From Anopheles merus (Eukaryota; Arthropoda; Insecta; Diptera; Culicidae), in assembly GCF_017562075.2 (NCBI RefSeq), contig NC_054082.1, positions 6,791,550-6,855,549 of the forward strand: a DNA stretch of 64,000 bases, in the 5' to 3' direction. The position numbers and the translations under genes are program-made. Positions within the stretch are counted from its first letter, which is position 1. Each line of letters starts with the position of its first letter. This document shows positions 35,965 through 46,090 of the stretch, piece after piece. The notes below the pieces were generated by a model, which worked only from the letters and a program-made list of their open reading frames with translations, did not search any database and was not told the DNA's origin.

Positions 35965-36341
35965 CTGGAACGAATAAAAGGATGTTTCAGTTGATGGCTG
36001 TTGGAGGGCGGGTTAATCCAGCGGAAGAAGGGTTGCTTTAACTGAACCGCAGCAAACGGATTGGAACGGTCGAAGGAAGGCTTCTTGCGGTGTTGGATAC
36101 CGCACTTTTAATTAGCCTTCGCGAAATGCTTTATTACACCGAACTAATGTGAGTCGGCGGCGGATGCGGTGCACGGGCTGTGCTAAATGATGTGTTGAAG
36201 CTGCAAGGGAGGCTTCTGTGCAATGGTAGTTTAGTGCGTCTGGTTGTGCAATTGCACTGTGGGCTAAAATGATGCAGCTTCTAAAATAGTGAAAGATCGA
36301 GTACGATTATTGAAGTAAGAAATGACAAAAATGTTTGTAAT

Positions 36342-36405
36342 AGAGGAGAACATGATGCATTTTGTTTGATACATGATACATGATACAGAGGAGAACATGA
36401 TACAT
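36342..36405 (+). repeat. 19-bp direct repeat plus 7-bp triplication
   Basis: AGAGGAGAACATGATGCAT (36342-36360) recurs at 36387-36405 with one change. Between them, GATACAT units are repeated three times (36368-36388, the last ending in G). This looks like recent local slippage or duplication. Confidence 0.93.
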
Positions 36406-36453
36406 CAGTTATGAAGAATACTTGGTAACATTGTTTCAAAAATCTCTGAACCT

Positions 36454-36506
36454 GAAAATTTAAGTCCTTAGTGAAAGAATTAAAGAAAATTTTAGTCCTT
36501 AGTGAA
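36454..36506 (+). repeat. 22-bp direct repeat, one mismatch
   Basis: The segment at 36454-36475 containing AAGTCCTTAGTGAA recurs at 36485-36506, 31 bases later, with 21 of 22 bases the same. It lies 50 bases from the other duplicated cluster. Confidence 0.93.
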
Positions 36507-38264
36507 TCACACGGAAAAGAAAAAAGACACAGATTTACATCGAACATTGTTGGGAACTAAATGCAGTGAAGTGCTTAAAAATGTATGGTAAATTAAAATT
36601 TCATCATCATAATTTCTGTCCCTACACCGAGAGTAGTGCTCAGTGTTCAACGCACGAGCAGCGCCTCTTTCATCCTCTGTTTCAAAGGAGCTACCGAGCA
36701 AACGAGCGTGATGAAAAACGACTGCAACTGCAACTGTGACCCGAGCGAAATCGTTTATCCAGCCGGTGCGTTGAGAAAATAATTACCCCACCAGAAGACA
36801 GGCAGTCTGGGAACGAGGACACAGGCTCGATCCGATTCCGCTCCTTCCGTCCAAACCACTGGCACGGTGAAAGCCAGGAAAGGGAAGAATTCATAACCAA
36901 CCCGTTCCGAGCCCGCAATCCACCGCATCCCAACACCGAGTGAATCATTTGCGAAGAATGTGCAAATGTTCTACCGTCTTGGCAGATATTCTTCCGCATG
37001 AGAGAGAGAGAGAAAGAGAAACACAAACAGGCCCCGCTTTAGTACCATTTTGCGATCTGTTTTGACACATCACCGCGAAGACCATTCTCCCACGAATGGC
37101 GTGGCGTTGCGTCTTGTCATCGTGCAGCAGGCCCCATGGTAAAAGGTGCCGCGCTTTTTTATCGCGAAACAGCGATAAACGGTGACGGCCGGCGTTTTAA
37201 TCAAATGTCACAAAACGGTGGGCAAAACCGTCCGAAACACAAACAAACAAAAAAACAAACGAGAGGAAAAGTATCTAATTAGACCGGCGGTCAATTTCGT
37301 GCAAATTGAGTCGCGTCAGCTATGTCGGCACGGGGACGGCATGGCTCTTTGCGCAAACTTTTGGTAAAGAAGCAGCAAAAGGTTATCGCGACCAGTTAAT
37401 CTCGGCGTACCGTGGTCTCGGCCTGGCGCGGCGAGCAAATGTAAATAAGCGAAACGCGGCTACAACAGGGATGCTGGAACTGAAATGTTAGGTTGTTGCG
37501 AGGAAAACACAAACGCGTCGAAATAGCGTGTTTGGGATATTCTGTTTTACGGCAGGTTTGTGTTTAGGTGACAGTTTAGAAGAAGCGAACTGATGTAAAT
37601 GGTGCCGATAGCATGTGTTGAGAAGCGTTTATGAGAATGGTTACTGGTTGCGACAAATAAAGGCCCCAAATAAAGTTGCATGAACAAATTCATTGCTCAT
37701 GTCAGCTAAAATGTGAAGTTAACGAGAAGCATAAAAATGCAGTGCGGAGTAAAAATTCATCTTTATTCACATTAATTCACTACAAAATAAATACTTTTTC
37801 CCAAACCAAGAGTGTTTAGTTTATTACAGCTTTCCAGAACCTGTCGGTATCCATTTCACGGAAAGATTACCAACGATAACCCCTACTCCCCCTTCAACTG
37901 CTCCCCGTCCGCTTCCCCGAACGCGCACACGTAATGAGATATATGCTACATCATTAAAATAATTTTTCATCTTTTTATGTCCTCATCTGGAGGCCTAGCT
38001 TCTGGTAGATAGCAAAGCGTTCGCCGACGAGGGCCGAAGTCGAGTCCGTTTTTAATTATGATACCTGAGTGAGTAATAAATGAGCGCCGAGGAGCGGCTC
38101 GTAAAGCAGGCCGTCCTGTTCGCCAAAAAACAAAAACAAAAAACCCCAACGACTCGTTACGAATGTTTTATATCGTTTTCGAAATCAAGCAGCCTTTCGA
38201 CACAGACGCAAACATCCCTTTTTCACCTTTAAATCAGATTTTAAGCAATGGCTTTTGTTTTTGT

Positions 38265-38288
38265 GCTGCTGCTGCTGCTGCTGCTGCT
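38265..38288 (+). repeat. (GCT)8 trinucleotide repeat
   Basis: Eight perfect GCT units. Confidence 0.97.
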
Positions 38289-38722
38289 AGTTGTCTGAAT
38301 ATCAAGGAACAATCTACCGACAATGGGTTTGTTTATTTATGAAGAAAGGATTTAAGATTGATCGAGATCACAGAAGAGGATTAAATTTGGGCATTTTGAA
38401 ATAGACAAGCAAGCGTGAGTCATGAAACAGCAAGGCCAATAAGCAAAGTTTCCGTTTTTAAGATGCGTCAAAAGAAGATCACGGTGATGGTAACACAATT
38501 AATAAGCTTTACGCATTAAATTGCATCGCAAAGTAATTGCAAAACTGTTGGGTTTTAGGTTGATCCATCGCTTCACACACACACAAAACACAGAACGACG
38601 CTTCTTCGGTGTGATCAATTATTTGCTTCCGGTGTGCATCGTGCGCTTTCCAACCTTTTCGTCCTGTGCTCGGCAGCTTTTGCCTCCCAAGCCCGTTTCA
38701 AAGTTGCGGCTCACGTTCCGGA

Positions 38723-38748
38723 ATGAAACAAAAAAATGAAACAAAAAA
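38723..38748 (+). repeat. Perfect tandem 13-mer, two copies
   Basis: ATGAAACAAAAAA occurs twice with no spacer. Confidence 0.95.
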
Positions 38749-40724
38749 CAACGCCCCGAAGGCGGTTGGTGATTATCTTTTCCGCACTTCTTAAATTATT
38801 AGTCGCGCAGTTTTTCTGCACTAATTTCGCACGGCTGAGCGACTCGCGCTCGCGCTGATCCGCGTCCTCTCGAAGGTAGTGCTGTAGCGGCCCCGCTCTC
38901 GCTGCTCCCCCCGCTGGTGCCCTGTTTGGTTAAAGCCAGCTATCTTCATTCAATTCAAATCGAAAATAAGGATAAACATGCCATTATTTGTACGAAGAAA
39001 AACGGCACAAAACCGCCTTCGTCCCCGGTTCCCGATTCCGTACGGTACCGCCGTACTGCAAACGCTGTAGTAGAATCTTTCCGGCAGGGGGAAACCACCG
39101 TCGCGGTTTGCATTGAACCTTGGAGGACTTGGACTTCTTGCGGGCACGTAAAAAGTAAATAAAATTTATGCAATTAATTTCTGTTATTGGGAAACACACG
39201 TTTCATCGCGCGCGCTCTGTTTCGCGGTTCGGCGCGGCTCTTGGCCGCTACGGGGTGGGCGGGTTGCAGTCGGTGTGTGTGTGTAGTTTGGATCGTCGAG
39301 ATCGATTGGCAACAGCAAGCCCGCGTGCATCCATTCATTCGGATTCATTCACGAACCGTTCGCGCAAACGGCTACGGCTGCTGGGACAGACGAGAATTGC
39401 ATTGTGAAGAGTACACAAGCATGAGCAGTGGAAGGGATGGAGACACAGCACAGCACAAGAGTGTAACAGAATACAGAGGCTGGCAAGAACCAAAGAAATA
39501 AGGGGAGAAACAAAAAAAGCATAGCAAGAGGAGCGAAATAAAACACAATCCGCGCATATATCGATTATGATATCTCTCTTGCGCAATCTTCGACATTCGG
39601 CCGACGGATACCGCAGCATAAAAAAACCCTCCTCCCTCACCGCGCTACACAAACATGTAGCACACACAAACACAGTCCGACGGAACACAACAGTCCCGAC
39701 CGTCTGCCGTATGTGTTCTGAGCCGGAAGGTTCAGCCTCACCGTTCGCTTTTAATAGGCTACCTTCGTCCGTGATTGGAACGCATCCCAACCGTTGCATC
39801 GGGTGGTCAGCATGGGCTATTTGTTTTAAAAATCCCCATTCGCCCTAACCCGCCCCAATCACTCTCCCCGGGGGCGGTGTACTGGCGAAAACATAATTGC
39901 AAACCGGAATTCGATCGTGTATGATCGTTACGAGCAAAGGACGGAAGCGGGAAGGGAGGGAAAAAAGCGTCCTACCAAACACTAATGCTTCGACCGACCG
40001 GCGTAGACAGACCGTCTGTGGCTGTTGTGGAATCGCGATCGCTCGGATACGTACACGGCTGCGCTGGCAGCCAAACCTTCCGGTACCAATCTTCTTTATT
40101 AGCGCGCGTGTGTGAGCGTTTGTCTGTGCTTGTTTTCTTGCCCGATCCCATTGCACCATCCCCGGGCAGAGTACTCTGGGAGCGGGTTTAATTAATAAAT
40201 GAACTCCTATAAAACTCCAATCAATTAGCCATCGAGACAAAGTTTGGTTTGGTCCAGTGGGATGCAAGCCGTCATCATCCGCTTCGCTCGCTCGGTTTCG
40301 CTGATTTATTCAAACTATTCTCATTTTCTCACATTTAAAGCTTGTTAAATTAAGATAAATTCCGATAAACGTAAAAACATTTGACGAGGGCATTCCACCG
40401 ATTGGCCGCGTGGTTTGGATCCGGGGATGCCGTTGCGATTAAGAGCACCGGAGGGGCTGGTGAACAAATAAGCGGGCCACGATCGGGAATAAATCAAGTA
40501 AAATGAGAAACGAAACACACAAATTCTCACCCGATTGCTCCATGCCATCCAAGGCTATCCAAACTGGGTGGGAAAAGGGGAAAGGGGAAAACGCACTCCT
40601 TCAACAAAACGACATGCTACAAAATGACTCCTCATCCTCGTCCGTGGCCGCCCCAGGTCCGAATCGAATTCGTCCAAAAAAGGTGTCGAAACAACATTTC
40701 AATTCAACACCAAATAGCGATCTT

Positions 40725-40747
40725 CACACACACACACACACACACAC
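40725..40747 (+). repeat. (CA)11 microsatellite
   Basis: Eleven CA units plus one C. Confidence 0.97.
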
Positions 40748-41713
40748 GGGTGCGGATATCGGGAGAGCAGTATCGAGAAACACACATTCCTTCTTCCTGC
40801 TGGACGTGTTGAACCGATCTCGGAGGGAAGGGAGTTGGTAAGAAAACACAAAAAAAAAAACAAGGGCAAAGGATGCTCGGATTCAGATTCCAATTAGCAC
40901 CCCGACTGTGCGCTGTGAACGAAAGCAACAGGCCTGGAAGCCCAGGGGAGGGAGATTTTAGGGACGGGAATCGATTTTTGTCCACACACGCTGGTGTTGT
41001 GTTGTCGCATTTAATGGAGTGCAATTTTTTTTCTTTCTCCAACAACCTCTGCTTTTTTTTGTGCTGCTCCGTTTCTTCTTCGGGTTGAGCGTCAAAGAGG
41101 AATGAAAAGCCCCGCGCGATCGTACTGTCCCGGGCCGGAGCGCGAGGACTTATCGATCACTTTCTCGATTTGCTCATTTGAATATTTGTGGCATTATAAA
41201 GAATGCTGGAGCTGGAAGGAATAGGCAATGGAGTGGTGCAAGATGGTGTGAAAATAAAACAAAAATATGCTGCACGCGAGTCGGCGTAGAGCCCGGAGAT
41301 AAGGAACCGCTTCGATCATACCCAAAGCGTTCAGCTTGACAGGAAATTAAATATTTTAATCGTGCGATAAAACCCGTGTTCCTCGAGTCCTCGCACGGCT
41401 TTGCATGTTGTGTGCTTGGGTTTATCGCGAAACATGACTTAAATCTTTCATAAACATAAGCCTAAACCGTGAACGTGCGCAAGATATCTCAATCCGGGCC
41501 CGGCACGCCGTGCTCTAAGCCTAGCCTCGTTATCAGGTGAAAAATTTGTTTCCCCCTGCCATGAAAACCATTATGTTAATTCATCGCTCCGTAATCAAAT
41601 AATCAACTTAATTTAATGAGATTTTTATTTGTTTGTGTTCGGCCCACGTTCCTTTCGTGGTTCGTTTGCGCCTGCGCGCTCACCTCACATCCCAGCCAGG
41701 GAAGAAAGAGCGT

Positions 41714-41745
<32 letters not shown>

Positions 41746-41755
41746 AAGAGAAAAG
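41714..41755 (+). repeat. (GA)13 within a 42-base purine tract
   Basis: Twenty-seven bases of perfect GA alternation, extended to 42 uninterrupted purines. On the minus strand it is a long pyrimidine tract whose first following AG is about 30 bases away, so it could also act in splicing. GAGA-factor binding is the other obvious possibility. Confidence 0.96.
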
Positions 41756-43833
41756 CTAAGGCTTTGAATTGATCAATCATGATCAAAAAATGAGCAACCC
41801 AAAAGCATCATTATTGAAATGGACAAACAAACAAACAAAAAAAAGCGCACCCCGAAATAGTTGGAACATGCTGACCGCAGGGAAGGAAACACGATAGCTC
41901 ACGGCTGGCCAGCCTGCGCTCGGTGTCGGTGGTGGGGAATGTTTCATCTTCCCTCACCCCCCATTTCAAAAGGAAGCTCAAACCTTTCCAACCAATTGTC
42001 ACGCCGTAGAATAATCGATTGTCGAGCGGGTGTGCAGCCAAGGATGGAGATGGAACAAACGGAAATGGTTTCATTCGAGGCATCATCTTCCACGATTGGA
42101 ATGTGCTTTTGCGGCTGGAAGAGGGGCAGGAAGATGATTCGATCAATAGTCAAAATGTTGACCAAACAAACATGCACACATTCAGCGGGTCGGTTTCAAT
42201 TTTTAATATGACATAACATGTCAACAAGCGTAAAACGTTGACAACAACCACAACAAGCAAGCAAGCATGGGCGGGTGAAATGTCTCAAGCGATGGTGCTC
42301 ATCAATCGATCATCAGCTTCAGGCAGAAGATGGGCAAAACTGAGTTGGGAGGGAAATGGAAGGGAGACAGAGAATACAGAACAGAAGGATTTCGAAGGTT
42401 TCGTACCGGAGAGGTTTGACGGTCCTAACTCGGACACCTCGTTAGGCAAGGTGAATCCAATCAAAATGCACGTACCTCCGCGTGTCCGTGTGTTTGTGTG
42501 GTTAACCATGGCCGACAGAATGTGATTCCCTGTTTGATGATAGATTTTCGTTCGGGGCTGATCGCGAGCATACGCAGCGAAACCGATACGGATCGTATTA
42601 CAGGATCGAGCTGACGAGGTGGAATGATGGAATCACGGCGCGAAAGTGATACCGTAACGTACCTCCTGGCTCGGCTTGTTACTGGCATTTCTCACCCGGC
42701 ACACTATACACAGGTCCACTCCACCAACTCGCCGGTGTATTCACTCCACCTACAAGATGGAGTAATCAGCATCAATCACACGGTGGGAGCTTGTCCAATT
42801 TCCAAGTTTGATTTGGTACCGAACCCGTGGCTCGCCGTTGGAAAAAAGTGCTGTCTTCATTAGGGCACCATAAACGGGAAATGCAACTTTTACGTTTATG
42901 ATCCGGTGCCGGTGGAAAGTGGCGCAAATGGGAAAGGGGAGAAAAAGGCCGGAGCACCAACAAAACGAAAAAAAGCTACCCCAAACGAACAGCTACGAAG
43001 AATACATATTTGCCTGCGTACGGCACGCTGGCAATCGGCGCGATGCAGTAATTAGCGAGGTACATTTAGTCGGAGTCGGCTTCAACGCAGGGGGAAAGGA
43101 TCAACCATGTGCAACACTGTTGTAATGTGTGTATGTTTTTCTCTTGTTGATGTTGGTTGCATTTTGTTGCGGCAGTAAAACAATCATATAATTTACTCGT
43201 TTATTTAAATAAGAGCTTCTGCTTGCCACGCTCGAAGCGTGTTGGTACATTGTTTGCGCAGCGGAATCGTGCAGCAGGACGCAACTTTACGCGATTTCAG
43301 GGAAGCTCACGGTTCAGCAATTGGAAGGTTTCTAGGAAGAGTTTGCTCCGCCTGGTAGCGCTAATTTGATGCTTTTTTTATGGCTTTGGCAAATATTTAA
43401 ATCAATTTGCTGCTTGCAAGAAACACTTTTTCTTTTGTTCCAATGGCTTGTCAAGCAGAAAATGTATAAAAGTAACAAGATATTTTGTAGTTATGTCTCA
43501 AAAGGTTTCAGAATGTTTAAAGTTCCCTTTTGCACTTACTCAAAAGAGTCAATCAAGGCAATACGCTGAAAGCTGTCTAAACTATCACAGCGTGCCATTT
43601 GGACGATGGACAGAAGCGCTTACTTTGTCTACGCTTCCCTCCAGTATCTAGTAGAAATTGCTAGCCACACTTTCGTAATAACAACACTCCAGCCAACGGT
43701 GGAAAAGGATGCGTTAAGCGAGTGCCGACCAGTTTGTCCCATTCCCAACCGTTTAACCAAAGTCGTGAGGTCAGTTTCGTTTGCGCAAAATCAGCACCCA
43801 GGCACCCAGGAGGAAAACCGCCTGAGAAAGCTG

Positions 43834-43857
43834 GCAGCAGCAGCAGCAGCAGCAGCA
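43834..43857 (+). repeat. (GCA)8 trinucleotide repeat
   Basis: Eight perfect GCA units. The minus strand reads as poly-Leu and mimics a signal peptide, which is an artefact. Confidence 0.97.
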
Positions 43858-44075
43858 AGCAGCAGGCTGTGAAATGGCGAATTACATGGTGCGATTAGTA
43901 GATCGGTTTAATTGAGGCACTGCAAAACAAAGTAGCCAAAGCGCGATTGCGGCCGCCAGATCGTGAGCGCCGTGAACAATGTTGCAAACCGCACGGTTTC
44001 GGAATCGGCCCGAACCGATTTGTTTTGGTTGCAAGCCGAAACTGCAACCGTGTGCACTGTGGCGGTGCACACATT

Positions 44076-44093
44076 CCCCCCCCCCCCCCCCCC
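44076..44093 (+). repeat. C18 homopolymer
   Basis: Eighteen C residues in a row, the longest single-base run in the window. Such runs are prone to length change and to sequencing error. Confidence 0.97.
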
Positions 44094-45396
44094 ACTTTTG
44101 TTTTGCTCTTGTGCCGGATGCAAATCGTGCACGGTCGCGGCCACTATCCCGGCGGCACCGTCGCGCTAGTGGGCGGCGCGTTTCCCGCGGGACGATGCGC
44201 CCTCGAAGCTCGACACGAACTGCACTGTCGGCACCGTACGGGTGCAAGTTGCAAAACCCGGGCATGCGGTGAAAAATGATCGACAAACGATGATCGGGCA
44301 GAGCGTGAACGTTTAATAATGTGATAATTGAATGGTTCGATGGTGATCGATGATCGGGTTCGCGTTCCCGGGCATCGGATTGTGTGCATGGGCAGCTTAC
44401 GGGATCGCAAAAAATGGGGCCAAAGCCCGTTTTGTGGTTGCGGTGGTTGCGGCAAGCGGCAGCGGAAAACCGTGACCGTTGCCGTGGATAGTGTGCGCTC
44501 CACAGCGACAACAAGCGAACTGGGGGGAGAAGAAAATGCTCGCCTGCCCTGCCAGGGGGATATCTTTATCATGACTTCAAATTATGCTTGTAATAGCACG
44601 AAAAGCTATTAATCTATTACCTAGAGCCTGCATTAATGTGCATAAATAAATAAAGTAAGCACTAGGCGCGGACGGGCTGCACGGACCCCGAGCTGGAGTT
44701 TTGCCGTTTGCCGTAATGCTATACAAGCGGCCTCCGTGGAACGGACGGAAGCGGTCGGTGTTTGTGGTTGGCGGGGCAAAGAATAGGATTTCTCGGTACG
44801 TTTGACGGCGGGCGAACGGTTCGGTCTAGGGATTGTGGTTCGGTTTTGGAATAGAAAAGGTATTGTAACAAGTGCATTTATGAAACAATAAGAGGCATTT
44901 GCGATCTGCTTCTCTGGAAGTAGAATATATGGACGAGTCTTACTACAAATAGTCATAGTCAGAGTACAAATCTTAGAGAAATATCTACACAAACTTCAGA
45001 ACAAAGGCATATAGAAATATAGCAACATTGCAAAATGAATATGACGTCATATTTAATGGTCCTTCGAACCGGATGGCTATGTTGTGTGTATGGTAAAGGA
45101 GTGAACCAGATGGAAAACTGAATGGAAGACACTTAATCTATTTTTAAAAACATTTCGGCACTAAATGCGTCAAACATAGTCAATTGTTTCATAAAAAATT
45201 CCAAACCTGCAATGTAAATGCAATAGTGCTATCAACGATTTCATACAACTTTAATGCCATGCCCCCATATCCGAGCAGCTCAAACATACAATGTAACGCA
45301 AGGACTAGGCTACCCTCCTAGGGGAATAGGGAAGCCGTTGCAAATTAGCACCTTGCGTCGACTTGCAACCACATCACGATTCATGATACTACTCAC

Positions 45397-45486
45397 CTGC
45401 GTCCCTTTCCACCCGAAGCCCACAAGCCGAACATGTGTTTCCCGTGGTTCATGGTCCAGTAGTAGGGAGCGGCAACCACCAGGCAT
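45397..45486 (-). other. Weak candidate first coding exon
   Basis: An ATG with upstream context GCCGGG (minus strand, 45486) opens exactly 30 codons that end at a perfect donor, CAG|GTGAGT (plus-strand 45391-45396). The translation starts MPGGCRSLLLDHEPRETHV. It ends in phase 0, as required by the candidate exon at 35751-35964, but a 9.4-kb intron between them is pure conjecture. Confidence 0.12.
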
Positions 45487-46072
45487 CCCGGCATATCCCC
45501 ACCGTCAGACGTCGTAAACCCTTTGCATTATCATTAAATCGTTTCACCGACCGCGCCCCGCGTTCGAGGGCAGGAATCACGGCCTATGCGTCGCCCGAGC
45601 CAATCCCGCCGGGACGACACAGACCGAGGCATATTTATCGGTCCATTATCACGCCGTAATCTATAGCGCTCGATCACGGGAGTGCTGTGCGCGTTCTAGG
45701 CCGCCAGTGGTGTCCAGCCCGAAAACCTAAAGCGGCGGGAAGGTGAAGTGACCCACGGGAGCGAGCTCATGGGTTGGATGAAGCTCTTCTCTTTTGCTCC
45801 CCTTCGTGCTGCCTGCTAGATCCTGGAAAGCGTCCACATCGGAAACATCTCTATTTACGCCGGTGCGCCGTTAGGACGTGGCATTGGCGTTACGTTTTTC
45901 CCCTCATCCCCCCACCCTTTGCGTAAACCATTTTCCACAGCCCAGTCAGCCGTCCGCGTTGTACCTGCGAAAACTGCACTCACGGTAGAATAATTTACAC
46001 TACAGCGAGGATGGAGCAGAGGCACTAATTTACCTTCACGTTTACGTCTTTCCGGATCCTGCCCGTCTTCTC

Positions 46073-46090
46073 CGCTTGGTTCGCTTGGTT
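46073..46090 (+). repeat. Perfect tandem 9-mer, two copies
   Basis: CGCTTGGTT occurs twice with no spacer and continues with CGC. Confidence 0.94.

Larger units (their letters stand above)
35041..38500. other. Largely non-coding stretch with the best minus-strand exon candidate
   Basis: Besides the candidate at 35751-35964, a minus-strand acceptor TCCTTTTTTTTCTCTGTCAG sits at 35401-35420 and is followed by 23 codons and a stop. 36280-36620 is AT-rich with local tandem duplications. 37001-37020 is GA-rich. 37680-37830 and 38290-38500 are AT-rich. No RNA gene is seen. Confidence 0.5.
38501..41560. other. GC-richer non-coding stretch
   Basis: Multiple short frames occur on both strands but none is recognisable. 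The stretch contains (CA)11, an A11 run at 40850-40860, T-rich runs near 41026 and 41051, and a GTGTGTGTGTGT run at about 39273. The GC-rich segment 38820-38930 (CGCGCTCGCGCTGATCCGCG) is CpG-dense but no promoter can be shown. Confidence 0.55.
41561..45240. other. Non-coding stretch with long GA tract and C18
   Basis: 41580-41640 is AT-rich with TAATCAAATAATCAA-type words. A long GA tract, a (GCA)8 array and an 18-base C run follow. The 210-codon minus frame at 43882-44514 crosses the C run and overlaps three plus frames, so it is rejected as coding. 43370-43600 and 44850-45240 are AT-rich. Confidence 0.55.

Noticed and set aside
43661..43858. Signal-peptide-like poly-Leu N-terminus (minus strand)
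   Set aside because: The leucines come from the (GCA)8 array.
43882..44514. 210-codon minus-strand frame
   Set aside because: Crosses the C18 run and is overlapped by three plus frames, so it is compositional.
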